Positions 8,038-15,660 of a stretch of 23,911 nucleotides of DNA are shown here, in pieces. Position numbers and translations under genes: made by a program. Each line of letters starts with the position of its first letter. Position 1 is the first letter of the stretch. The notes under the pieces are model-generated. The model did not search any database and had not been told where the DNA came from. It saw only the letters and a list, made by a program, of their open reading frames with translations. The stretch lies in contig DUTO01000131.1 of assembly GCA_012842035.1 (NCBI GenBank), forward strand, positions 1-23,911, in the 5' to 3' direction. Origin of the DNA: Clostridia bacterium. GTDB taxonomy: Bacteria; Bacillota; Peptococcia; DRI-13; DTU073.

Positions 8038-8406
8038 GTGATCATTAAGCCTGATCGTAAAAAAGTTCGTCAAAAAAAACATCGCCGTTTACGTCAAAAT
8101 ATCCAAGGTACAGCGGAATGCCCTCGGTTGGCGGTATATAGAAGCTTGAAACATATGTATGCTCAATTAATAGATGATATCCAGGGTGTTACCCTTGTGG
8201 CTGCTTCTACATTAGAAGAACCTCTGCAAGCAGAACTGGCTGAGGGAGGAAATGTTGAGGCTGCTTATAAAGTAGGACAGCTTTTAGCGCAAAAAGCTTT
8301 GCAAAAAGGCATTAAAAAAGTAGTTTTTGACCGAGGTGGTAATCTTTATCACGGACGTGTCAAAGCTGTTGCCGAAGGTGCACGTGAGGCAGGGCTGGAG
8401 TTTTAA
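8038..8406 (+). CDS. rplR: 50S ribosomal protein L18
   Basis: L18 is a 5S rRNA-binding protein of the central protuberance. The product of 122 residues has a basic N-terminal tail (MIIKPDRKKVRQKKHRRLRQ) and the strongly conserved end VVFDRGGNLYHGRVKAVAEG. I chose GTG 8038, nine bases after GGAG (8025-8028); the in-frame GTG at 8029 overlaps that site and would add MEH. Confidence 0.95.
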   Translation: MIIKPDRKKVRQKKHRRLRQNIQGTAECPRLAVYRSLKHMYAQLIDDIQGVTLVAASTLEEPLQAELAEGGNVEAAYKVGQLLAQKALQKGIKKVVFDRGGNLYHGRVKAVAEGAREAGLEF

Positions 8407-8430
8407 TCTATCGGTAAAGGAGGGAAAAAG

Positions 8431-8931
8431 ATGGCAAGAATAGATGCTAAGAAACTGGAACTAAGCGAAAAAGTAGTTTATATTAATCGTGTGGCGAAGG
8501 TTGTTAAGGGTGGACGTCGGTTTAGTTTTAGTGCTTTAGTTGTGGTCGGAGATGGAAATGGTTATGTAGGAGCCGGCTTAGGGAAAGCTACTGAGGTTCC
8601 GGAAGCGATTCGTAAAGGCATAGATGCCGCTAAGAAAAACCTTATTTTTGTACCGATGGTGGGTACGACAATTCCTCATGCGGTTTTAGGAAAAGCCGGG
8701 GCGGGCAAAGTTTTATTAAAGCCGGCATCAGAAGGTACCGGTGTTATTGCCGGTGGACCGGTGCGTGCTGTTTTAGAATTAGCCGGGATTCGTGATATTT
8801 TAACGAAGTCACTAGGTTCAAATAATGCTAATAATATGGTGAGAGCTACTTTAAGTGGGCTAAAGAGTTTGAAGCGGGCAGAGGACGTTGCTAAATTGCG
8901 TGGCAAATCCGTCGAAGAACTCTTGAGTTAG
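8431..8931 (+). CDS. rpsE: 30S ribosomal protein S5
   Basis: The 166-residue product has the N-terminal double-stranded-RNA-binding-like domain (VVYINRVAKVVKGGRRFSFS) and the C-terminal domain ending in KLRGKSVEELLS. S5 sits at the 30S mRNA entry channel, and changes in its loop affect decoding accuracy. Nothing unusual is seen. Its stop TAG is embedded in the ribosome binding site of rpmD (TTAGGAGGT). Confidence 0.98.
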   Translation: MARIDAKKLELSEKVVYINRVAKVVKGGRRFSFSALVVVGDGNGYVGAGLGKATEVPEAIRKGIDAAKKNLIFVPMVGTTIPHAVLGKAGAGKVLLKPASEGTGVIAGGPVRAVLELAGIRDILTKSLGSNNANNMVRATLSGLKSLKRAEDVAKLRGKSVEELLS

Positions 8932-8941
8932 GAGGTCAACA

Positions 8942-9127
8942 ATGGCTAAATTAAAAATTACTCTTAAAAAAAGCGTCATTGGTTGTAATGATAAGGTAAG
9001 AGCAAATGTACAGTCTTTAGGGCTTTCTAAATTGCAGCAAAGTGTTATTCAGGAAGATACTCCTGATATTCGTGGGAAAATAAAAAAAGTTGCCCATTTG
9101 TTAACTGTAGAAGAAATAGACCAGTGA
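8942..9127 (+). CDS. rpmD: 50S ribosomal protein L30
   Basis: A short 61-residue protein, MAKLKITLKKSVIGCNDKVR, with the L30 pattern of a basic strand, LGLSKLQQSVIQEDTPDIRG, and a C-terminal strand. L30 lies on the 50S solvent side. ATG 8942 follows AGGAGGT, which overlaps the rpsE stop. Confidence 0.95.
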   Translation: MAKLKITLKKSVIGCNDKVRANVQSLGLSKLQQSVIQEDTPDIRGKIKKVAHLLTVEEIDQ

Positions 9128-9147
9128 TAAAAAGGAGGTGCGGTATT

Positions 9148-9591
9148 ATGAAACTCCATAATTTAAAGCCTGCAGAAGGTTCTAAGAAAACTCCTGTCAG
9201 AAAAGGTCGGGGTACAGGATCCGGTTTTGGTAAAACTTCTGGTCGTGGTCATAAAGGACAAAAAGCAAGGGCCGGGGGAGGGAAAGGACCTTATTTTGAA
9301 GGTGGGCAAACGCCTTTGCAAAGACGTTTACCTAAACATGGCTTTACTAATATTTTTAAATCTGAATATGTCGTGATTAATGTTCAGCAATTAAATGAAC
9401 GTTTCGAAGAGGGTGCAGTAGTTACACCGGAAGTTTTGGTGGAGTCTGGTCTGGTGAAAAATGTACGAGATGGAGTTAGAATACTCGGCAAGGGAGAAAT
9501 CACGAAGGCCTTAACGGTAAAAGCGCATGGCTTTTCTAAGGCAGCAGCAGAAAAAATTGCCGCTGCTGGCGGCCAAGTAGAGGTGATTTAG
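9148..9591 (+). CDS. rplO: 50S ribosomal protein L15
   Basis: L15 is a core 50S assembly protein. The 147-residue product has the glycine/basic-rich extended N-terminus (near residues 15-50) that threads through 23S rRNA, and an alpha/beta C-terminal domain ending QVEVI. I chose ATG 9148 (MKLHNLKPAEGSKKTP); a GTG at 9124 inside rpmD would add MIKRRCGI and lies upstream of the site AAAGGAGGTG. Confidence 0.96.
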   Translation: MKLHNLKPAEGSKKTPVRKGRGTGSGFGKTSGRGHKGQKARAGGGKGPYFEGGQTPLQRRLPKHGFTNIFKSEYVVINVQQLNERFEEGAVVTPEVLVESGLVKNVRDGVRILGKGEITKALTVKAHGFSKAAAEKIAAAGGQVEVI

Positions 9592-10845
9592 GTGGTAGAA
9601 GTTTTAAAAAATTCTTGGAAACTTACAGATGTACGTCATAAAATATTGTTTACCTTAGCGATGTTAGTGGTCTTTAGGGTTGGGGTGCATATCCCGGTGC
9701 CGGGCATTGATACCCAAGTGATTGCCGATTTGGTCGCTAAGGGACAACTTTTAGGTTTTTTCGATGTTATCTCCGGGGGTGCTTTTAAGAAGTTTTCTGT
9801 TTTTGCAATGAGCATAACTCCTTATATTAACGCTTCTATCATTATGCAACTTTTAACGGTGGTTATCCCTTATTTAGAAAGGTTATCTAAGGAACCGGAT
9901 GGCCGTAAAAAGATGGCTCAATATGTTAGATATGGAACAGTTATTTTAGGTTTTGTGCAGGCAGTGGGGATTTCTTTTGGTTTGCGACAGGCAGTAGTTA
10001 AGCCGGGGGTTGCTTCGACCTTGATTATTGCGTTGTCTTTGACAGCAGGTACGGCTTTTTTGATGTGGTTAGGTGAATTAATTACCGAAAAAGGAATTGG
10101 CAATGGGATTTCACTGATAATTTTTGCGGGGATTGTTTCTCGTGTGCCGGTAGGAATTGTTTCCATTTATGAGTATCTGAAAGCCGGTACAGCTAGTATT
10201 TTTGTCGTGCTTGTTTTTCTTATTGTTGCGCTGGTTGTTATGGCCGGAATTATTGCTATACAAGAAGGTCAGCGTCGTATTCCGGTACAATATGCTAAGC
10301 GTGTTGTCGGCAGAAAAGTTTATGGCGGGCAAAGCACTCATATTCCTTTAAAGGTTAACCAAGCAGGTGTAATTCCTATTATTTTTGCAATTTCTATTTT
10401 AATGTTTCCAGGGACAATCGCTGCCTGGTTTCCGGCTAATAAATTCGCTATTTGGATAACGAGAATTTTTGATTTTAATTCCTGGTGGTATCAACTTATG
10501 TACGCCTTGCTAATTATGTTCTTTACCTATTTTTATACGGCAATTACTTTTAATCCTAGTGATATAGCTGATAATATCAAAAAATATGGTGGTTTTATAC
10601 CTGGGTTAAGACCGGGACGTCCTACGGCAGAATATATTGAGAAAGTAGCCGGTCGGATTACTTTTGCCGGAGCAATTTTTTTGGCAGCGATAGCAGTACT
10701 ACCGGCATTATTAATCTCCTTAACCGCTTTGCCTGTTTATTATGGAGGTACCAGTTTGCTCATTGTCGTGGGTGTAGCTTTGGATACGATGAAACAGTTA
10801 GAAGCGAATCTTTTAATGAGACATTATCAAGGTTTCTTGAAATAA
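9592..10845 (+). CDS. secY: Sec translocon channel subunit SecY
   Basis: SecY forms the protein-conducting channel of the cytoplasmic membrane with SecE and SecG, fed by SecA or the ribosome. The 417-residue product has the family length and alternates about ten hydrophobic segments with short loops. Recognisable blocks are HIPVPGID after the first segment, TPYINASIIMQLL in segment 2, GITEKGIGNGIS seen as LITEKGIGNGIS, and the basic cytoplasmic loop with QEGQRRIPVQYAKR. GTG 9592 follows the rplO stop directly, and the ribosome binding site GAGGTGA is inside rplO. Placement after rplO is universal in the spc operon. Confidence 0.97.
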   Translation: MVEVLKNSWKLTDVRHKILFTLAMLVVFRVGVHIPVPGIDTQVIADLVAKGQLLGFFDVISGGAFKKFSVFAMSITPYINASIIMQLLTVVIPYLERLSKEPDGRKKMAQYVRYGTVILGFVQAVGISFGLRQAVVKPGVASTLIIALSLTAGTAFLMWLGELITEKGIGNGISLIIFAGIVSRVPVGIVSIYEYLKAGTASIFVVLVFLIVALVVMAGIIAIQEGQRRIPVQYAKRVVGRKVYGGQSTHIPLKVNQAGVIPIIFAISILMFPGTIAAWFPANKFAIWITRIFDFNSWWYQLMYALLIMFFTYFYTAITFNPSDIADNIKKYGGFIPGLRPGRPTAEYIEKVAGRITFAGAIFLAAIAVLPALLISLTALPVYYGGTSLLIVVGVALDTMKQLEANLLMRHYQGFLK

Positions 10846-10860
10846 TGGAGGGTTGTAAAG

Positions 10861-11523
10861 ATGAGAATAATTCTGATGGGCCCACCGGGAGCAGGAAAAG
10901 GAACACAAGCAGAATTTCTGACCCAAGCATTAAAAATACCGCATATCTCGACAGGTGATATGTTTCGTAAGGCAGTTAAAGAAGGTACTTCTTTAGGTTT
11001 AGAAGCTAAGCGATATATGGATTCCGGAAAGCTGGTTCCTGATACTGTGACGGTAGGTATTGTGAAAGAAAGATTAGCCGAAGCTGATTGTCAAAATGGT
11101 TTTTTGTTAGATGGTTTTCCGAGAACAATTCCTCAAGCAGATGCCTTAGAAAATATCTTACAAGAGTTGGGGATGAACTTAGATAAAGTAATTAATCTTG
11201 AAGTAGGGCGTGAGGCTATCTTAAAACGCTTAACCGGGAGGAGAGTTTGCAAGTCATGTGGAGCTATTTATCACATGCTTTATCATCCTTCGTCCCAAGG
11301 TAATAAGTGTGAGTTGTGTTCCGGTGAAATTTATCAGCGTGAAGATGATACAGAAGCTACTGTGGTTAATCGTTTAGAAGTTTATGAACGACAGACTGCT
11401 CCTTTAGTGGAGTATTACGAAAAAAAAGGGTTGCTGTTAAATATTTTAAATACTGCTGGTGATGAAAAAGTAGAAACAATTACGCACAATATTTTAAAAG
11501 CCTTAGGAAGCGGTCAGAAATGA
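10861..11523 (+). CDS. adk: Adenylate kinase, zinc-containing LID
   Basis: Catalyses ATP + AMP = 2 ADP in the cytoplasm. The 220-residue product has the P-loop GPPGAGKGT at 7-15, the AMP-binding THSTGD-like IPHISTGDMFR at 27-36, and DGFPRT at 84-89. The LID domain has four cysteines, C130/C133 and C150/C153, as in zinc-bearing Gram-positive enzymes. ATG 10861 follows TGGAGGG. The stop overlaps the map start (ATGA), indicating coupling. Confidence 0.98.
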   Translation: MRIILMGPPGAGKGTQAEFLTQALKIPHISTGDMFRKAVKEGTSLGLEAKRYMDSGKLVPDTVTVGIVKERLAEADCQNGFLLDGFPRTIPQADALENILQELGMNLDKVINLEVGREAILKRLTGRRVCKSCGAIYHMLYHPSSQGNKCELCSGEIYQREDDTEATVVNRLEVYERQTAPLVEYYEKKGLLLNILNTAGDEKVETITHNILKALGSGQK

Positions 11524-12263
11524 TTATTTTGAAATCCGAGCGTGAATTACAGTATATGTATGATGCCGGACAGATTGTGGCTCAAACACATCAAGAAGTA
11601 GCCAAAACCGTAGAACCGGGTATTACTACCCAAGAACTTGATCGTCTGGCGGAGGAATATATTTTAAAATGTCAAGCAAAACCTGTGTTTAAAGGTTATT
11701 ATGGTTTTACCGGGAGTATTTGTACTTCTATTAATGAAGAGGTTGTGCATGGGATACCTGGTTTAAGGCAGTTAAAACTTGGTGATATTATTAGTATTGA
11801 TATTGGGGCGACTCTTAATGGGTATGTAGGGGATGCGGCCGTTACTTTACCGGTAGGAGAAATTGATGATGAAGCACAAAAGTTGCTTGCTGTTACGGAA
11901 AATTCCTTGTATGAAGGAATTAAACAGGCTGTAATTAATAATCGACTCTCTGATATTTCGTATGCGATTCAAAGTTATGTGGAAAACAATGGTTTTTCGG
12001 TAGTGCGAGATTTTGTGGGTCACGGTATTGGTAGAGATATGCACGAGGAACCACAAATACCGAACTTTGGCCCCCCCGGTCGCGGACCACGTTTGAAAAA
12101 GGGAATGACTTTAGCGATTGAGCCGATGGTCAATGAAGGAACTTTTGAAGTCCAAACATTATCGGACAATTGGACTGTAGTAACTAAAGACAAAAAGCGT
12201 TCCGCCCATTTTGAGCACAGTATTGCGATTACAGATAAAGGACCTTGGATTTTAACGAAATGA
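11520..12263 (+). CDS. map: Type I methionine aminopeptidase
   Basis: Removes the initiator methionine from nascent proteins with small second residues. The 247-residue product has the pita-bread fold ligands expected from the family: D94, D105, H168, E201 and E232, plus H76 in VVHGIP. There is no N-terminal zinc-finger or SH3-binding extension. It overlaps adk by four bases (ATGA). In many Clostridia a short KOW-domain gene follows map; here only 46 bases separate map from infA and no such gene fits. Confidence 0.97.
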   Translation: MIILKSERELQYMYDAGQIVAQTHQEVAKTVEPGITTQELDRLAEEYILKCQAKPVFKGYYGFTGSICTSINEEVVHGIPGLRQLKLGDIISIDIGATLNGYVGDAAVTLPVGEIDDEAQKLLAVTENSLYEGIKQAVINNRLSDISYAIQSYVENNGFSVVRDFVGHGIGRDMHEEPQIPNFGPPGRGPRLKKGMTLAIEPMVNEGTFEVQTLSDNWTVVTKDKKRSAHFEHSIAITDKGPWILTK

Positions 12264-12309
12264 ATTGTTTGGTTTTTTAAAAGCCAGAGGAATAAGGAGG
12301 TTGATATGG

Positions 12310-12528
12310 GTGTCCAAAGAGGATGTGATTGAAGTGGAAGGTACTGTTCTAGAACCTCTCCCTAATGCTATGTTTCGGGTGGAATTAGAAAATGGGCATA
12401 AAGTTTTAGCCCATGTTTCTGGGAAAATCAGAATGCATTTTATTCGCATTTTGCCGGGAGATCGGGTTACTGTTGAGCTTTCACCTTACGATTTAACTAG
12501 AGGAAGAATTACTTATCGTTTTAAATGA
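12310..12528 (+). CDS. infA: Translation initiation factor IF-1
   Basis: IF-1 is the 72-residue OB-fold factor that occupies the 30S A site during initiation. The product, MSKEDVIEVEGTVLEPLPNA, has the exact family length when read from GTG 12310, nine bases after AAGGAGG (12294-12300). The same frame stays open back to TTG 12265 (15 extra residues, MFGFLKARGIRRLIW), but that part lacks a ribosome binding site and family support. ATG 12306 is out of frame. Confidence 0.96.
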   Translation: MSKEDVIEVEGTVLEPLPNAMFRVELENGHKVLAHVSGKIRMHFIRILPGDRVTVELSPYDLTRGRITYRFK

Positions 12529-12561
12529 GTAGTTGCCCTAGATGAAGGAGGTTTAGAAAAA

Positions 12562-12675
12562 GTGAAAGTTAGACCATCAGTTAAGCTTATCTGTGAAAAA
12601 TGTAAAATAATTAGACGTAAAGGTAAAGTTATGGTGATTTGTAAAAACCCTAAACATAAACAAAGACAGGGTTAG
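12562..12675 (+). CDS. rpmJ: 50S ribosomal protein L36 (zinc form)
   Basis: A 37-residue protein, MKVRPSVKLICEKCKIIRRK and onward to HKQRQG, found by reading the infA-rpsM gap. Zinc ligands C11, C14, C27 and H32 are present, so this is the zinc-bearing form. L36 contacts 23S rRNA near the factor-binding region. Start GTG 12562 follows GAAGGAGG (12544-12551). The position between infA and rpsM is the standard one. Confidence 0.97.
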   Translation: MKVRPSVKLICEKCKIIRRKGKVMVICKNPKHKQRQG

Positions 12676-12708
12676 GTTGTTCTATCAGATAAATGAGGAG
12701 GTGTGCTA

Positions 12709-13113
12709 ATGGCTAGAATTGCAGGTGTAGATTTACCTCGTGATAAACGGGTGGCCATAGGATTAACTTATATTTATGGAATAGGCAGATCGACTGCTCA
12801 GAAAATTTTAGAACAAACAGGAATAAATCCTGATACACGAGTTAAAGATTTGACCGAAAATGAAGTAAATAAGTTGCGGGCAGTGATTGGGAAAGATTAT
12901 AAGGTAGAGGGCGATTTGAGACGTGAAGTTTCTTTAAATATTAAGAGACTGGTGGAAATTGCTTCTTATAGAGGAATACGTCATCGTCGTGGTCTGCCTA
13001 CGCGGGGACAAAGAACAAAAACAAATGCCCGGACTCGTAAAGGTCCCGGTAGAACCGTGTCCATTAAACGAGCAAGTGCGAAAAAAGATAGGGAAGGAGG
13101 GAGGGAAAGCTAA
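12709..13113 (+). CDS. rpsM: 30S ribosomal protein S13
   Basis: S13 lies in the 30S head and reaches the P-site tRNA and the 50S subunit through its basic C-terminal tail. The 134-residue product starts MARIAGVDLPRDKRVAIGLT and contains RHRRGLPTRGQRTKTNARTR. It is about ten residues longer than usual; the extra tail (KKDREGGRES) is encoded by the purine-rich ribosome binding site of rpsK. I chose ATG 12709; GTG 12703, six bases earlier in frame, overlaps the GGAGGTGTG site. Confidence 0.95.
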   Translation: MARIAGVDLPRDKRVAIGLTYIYGIGRSTAQKILEQTGINPDTRVKDLTENEVNKLRAVIGKDYKVEGDLRREVSLNIKRLVEIASYRGIRHRRGLPTRGQRTKTNARTRKGPGRTVSIKRASAKKDREGGRES

Positions 13114-13503
13114 ATGGCTAAACCAACTACTAGGGTAAAACGTCGTGCGCGTAAAAATGTTGAACAAGGCATCGTTCATATTCAGTCTACTTTTAATAAT
13201 ACAATTGTAACGATTACAGATATACATGGCAATGCGATTTCTTGGTCTACAGCAGGACAGTTAGGTTTTAAAGGTTCGCGGAAGAGTACGCCTTTTGCGG
13301 CTCAAATGGCTGCGGAACAAGCAGCTAAAGTAGCTGTGGACCATGGCATGCGGGAAGTTGAAGTTTATGTTAAGGGACCCGGAGCAGGTCGCGAAGCCGC
13401 GATTCGTGCTTTGCAAGCTACAGGTTTAGAAGTAAATGTGATTAAAGATGTTACTCCTATTCCTCATAATGGATGTCGTCCGCCAAAACGGAGAAGAGTT
13501 TAA
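13114..13503 (+). CDS. rpsK: 30S ribosomal protein S11
   Basis: The 129-residue product, MAKPTTRVKRRARKNVEQGI, ends with the conserved DVTPIPHNGCRPPKRRRV. S11 lies on the 30S platform near the mRNA exit. Its ATG directly abuts the rpsM stop (TAAATG), and its ribosome binding site GGAGGGAGGG is inside rpsM. The stop TAA is part of the rpsD site TTTAAGGAGGTG. Confidence 0.98.
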   Translation: MAKPTTRVKRRARKNVEQGIVHIQSTFNNTIVTITDIHGNAISWSTAGQLGFKGSRKSTPFAAQMAAEQAAKVAVDHGMREVEVYVKGPGAGREAAIRALQATGLEVNVIKDVTPIPHNGCRPPKRRRV

Positions 13504-13521
13504 GGAGGTGTAATTGAAATT

Positions 13522-14151
13522 ATGGCTAAATATACAGGTCCGGTTTGTAGACAGTGTCGCCGTGAAGGAATGAAATTATATTTAAAGGGCGAGCGTTGTT
13601 ATACAGAAAAATGTGCTATTGATAGACGGGCTTATGCTCCCGGAGAGCATGGTCAATATAGTCGGAGGAAAGTATCCGAATATGGTTTGCAATTAAGAGA
13701 GAAGCAAAAAGCACGCCGTATTTATGGTGTTTTGGAAAAACAATTTGGAAATTATTTTGAGAAGGCTGAACGGCAAAAAGGGATTACAGGTGAAAATTTA
13801 ATTCAATTTCTAGAAAGACGTTTAGATAATGTCGTTTATCGTCTTGGTTTTGCTTCGTCAAGAGCAGAAGCACGGCAGTTAGTTACGCATAATCACTATA
13901 CCATTAATGGACACAAGGCCAATATACCTTCTATCCTTGTAAAGGTAGGAGATGTCATTCAGGTCAAGGAAAAAAGCTTGGAATCGCCTAAGTTCATTGA
14001 GTTAAAGGAGAATATTGCTCATAAAACCCCACCGGAATGGTTAGATTTGGATAAAGAAAATATGACAGGGAGAGTAATAGCTTTGCCCAGTAAAGAGCAT
14101 CTTGATTTTCCTCTGGAGGAACATCTTATTGTTGAGTTATATTCCAGGTAA
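13522..14151 (+). CDS. rpsD: 30S ribosomal protein S4 (zinc-type N-terminus)
   Basis: S4 starts 16S rRNA 5'-domain assembly. The 209-residue product has C9, C12, C26 and C31 in the N-terminal region, the zinc-bearing arrangement. The S4 RNA-binding domain follows at about residues 98-160 (FLERRLDNVVYRLGFASSRA). In E. coli S4 represses the alpha operon, whereas in B. subtilis rpsD is a separate self-regulated gene. Here it stands inside the alpha cluster, between rpsK and rpoA, as in many Clostridia. Confidence 0.97.
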   Translation: MAKYTGPVCRQCRREGMKLYLKGERCYTEKCAIDRRAYAPGEHGQYSRRKVSEYGLQLREKQKARRIYGVLEKQFGNYFEKAERQKGITGENLIQFLERRLDNVVYRLGFASSRAEARQLVTHNHYTINGHKANIPSILVKVGDVIQVKEKSLESPKFIELKENIAHKTPPEWLDLDKENMTGRVIALPSKEHLDFPLEEHLIVELYSR

Positions 14152-14161
14152 TCTGTGTTTA

Positions 14162-14176
14162 CCGGTTATTAACCGG
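14162..14176 (+). other. Small GC hairpin between rpsD and rpoA
   Basis: CCGGTT (14162-14167) and AACCGG (14171-14176) form a perfect six-pair stem with the three-base loop ATT. No T-run follows, so it is not a classical terminator. It could mark an RNA processing or stabilising site, or adjust rpoA translation; its function is not known. Confidence 0.45.
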
Positions 14177-14207
14177 GAAAAGTTAGGTTCGAGTAGGAGG
14201 GTTAACT

Positions 14208-15155
14208 TTGATTGAAATTGAAAAACCCAAAATTGAATGTGTGGAAATAAGTGAGAAGCAGGACTATGCTAAGTATGTTGTAGAACCTTTAGAGAGAGGT
14301 TATGGAATCACTTTAGGTAATTCATTACGTCGCGTTATTTTGTCTTCACTGCCGGGAGCAGCGGTTACTTCGGTGAAGATCGAGGGTGTTTTACATGAGT
14401 TTTCCACTGTGCCCGGTGTAGTGGAGGATGTAGCCGAGATTATCCTTAATCTGAAAGCGCTGGCTCTTAAAGTTCATTCTGATGAGCCTCAGATAATTCG
14501 TTTAGAAGCAACTGAGCCGGGAGAAGTATTGGCCGGAGGCATTATTCGAAGTAGTGAGGTTGAGATCCTTAATCCAGAATTGCATATCGCGACTTTAGAT
14601 ACTGGGGCCAGATTAGTTATGGAAATGATGGTCGAAAAAGGTCGTGGGTATCGCTCTGCGGAAAAAAACAAGCAGGAAGAGCATATTATTGGTGTAATTC
14701 CGATAGATTCTATTTTTTCACCGGTACGTAAGGTGAATTACACAGTGACTGATACTCGTGTGGGACAGATTACGGACTATGATAAATTAACTTTAGAAGT
14801 TTGGACTAATGGAACTATACTTCCTGATGAGGCGGTCAGCCTTTCGGCCAAAATACTCAATGACCATCTTTTGCTTTTTGTAGGGCTTACTGAGAAAATC
14901 GGAGATGTCGAAATAATGGTGGAAACAGAAGAAGAAGAGCGGGATAAAGTTTTAGACTTGAGTGTTGAAGAACTAGATCTGTCGGTACGTTCGTATAATT
15001 GCTTGAAAAGAGCAGCGATCAATACAGTAGGCGAGCTTGTTCAGAAAACAGAAGCAGATTTGATGAAGGTTAGAAATTTAGGAAAAAAATCATTAGCGGA
15101 AATAAAAGCAAAATTAGCCTCTTTAGACTTAAGCCTGAACAAAGAGGAGGAATAA
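14208..15155 (+). CDS. rpoA: DNA-directed RNA polymerase subunit alpha
   Basis: Alpha dimers are the assembly platform of RNA polymerase. The 315-residue product has the N-terminal dimerisation domain (ERGYGITLGNSLRRVILSSL near residue 30) to about residue 230. An acidic linker follows (TEEEERDK), then the C-terminal domain from about 245 (LSVEELDLSVRSYNCLKRA, and LGKKSLAEIKAKL), which contacts UP elements and activators. Start TTG 14208 follows TAGGAGGG (14194-14201). Confidence 0.97.
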   Translation: MIEIEKPKIECVEISEKQDYAKYVVEPLERGYGITLGNSLRRVILSSLPGAAVTSVKIEGVLHEFSTVPGVVEDVAEIILNLKALALKVHSDEPQIIRLEATEPGEVLAGGIIRSSEVEILNPELHIATLDTGARLVMEMMVEKGRGYRSAEKNKQEEHIIGVIPIDSIFSPVRKVNYTVTDTRVGQITDYDKLTLEVWTNGTILPDEAVSLSAKILNDHLLLFVGLTEKIGDVEIMVETEEEERDKVLDLSVEELDLSVRSYNCLKRAAINTVGELVQKTEADLMKVRNLGKKSLAEIKAKLASLDLSLNKEEE

Positions 15156-15185
15156 GTGTTAACTAGCGTAAAGGAGGTTTAGAGG

Positions 15186-15524
15186 ATGGCCTATAGAAAA
15201 TTAAGCCGTAATATGGGGCAGCGACGTGCCTTATTAAGGAGTATAACTACAGAACTGCTTAAAAACGGTCGGATAGAAACAACAGAAGCACGAGCTAAAG
15301 AAGTCCGACAAACTGCTGAAAAAATGATTACTCTAGGCAAACAGGGTGACTTAAAGGCTAGACGTCAGGCTAGTGCTTATCTTCTTGATGAGAATGTTGT
15401 CAAAGATCTTTTTGAAAACCTTGCTGAAAAATATGCTGACCGTCAGGGTGGATATACACGGGTCATTAAAGTGGGATCGCGTCGTGGAGATGCAGCAGCC
15501 ATGGTAATTGTGGAATTAGTTTAA
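15186..15524 (+). CDS. rplQ: 50S ribosomal protein L17
   Basis: The 112-residue product, MAYRKLSRNMGQRRALLRSI, has the family start and the ending GGYTRVIKVGSRRGDAAAMVIVELV. L17 lies near the tunnel exit on the 50S surface. It is the last gene of the superoperon and is followed by a compound terminator. ATG 15186 follows AAAGGAGGTTT. Confidence 0.98.
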   Translation: MAYRKLSRNMGQRRALLRSITTELLKNGRIETTEARAKEVRQTAEKMITLGKQGDLKARRQASAYLLDENVVKDLFENLAEKYADRQGGYTRVIKVGSRRGDAAAMVIVELV

Positions 15525-15551
15525 TGATAAATCCTTTGTAAAACCAGAGGT

Positions 15552-15609
15552 CAGGAAAACCATACTTTAAAACCGCCAGTGCGGTTTAGATTTGGCTTTC
15601 CTGGTTTTT
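15552..15609 (+). terminator. Compound hairpin terminator after rplQ
   Basis: An outer stem CAGGAAAACCA (15552-15562) pairs with TGGCTTTCCTG (15593-15603) with one mismatch. Inside it AAACCGC (15570-15576) pairs with GCGGTTT (15581-15587) around CAGT. T-rich DNA follows (15605-15613). The element ends the superoperon. AAACCAG (15541-15547) could instead pair with CTGGTTT (15601-15607), a competing fold. Confidence 0.85.
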
Positions 15610-15660
15610 ATTTACTCTTTGTAGAATGCAGGTGTGGTGGACAAAAGTGGTGAGTAAGTT

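Noticed and set aside
12265..12309. Fifteen-residue extension of IF-1
   Set aside because: IF-1 is almost always near 72 residues, and the strong AAGGAGG site points to GTG 12310.
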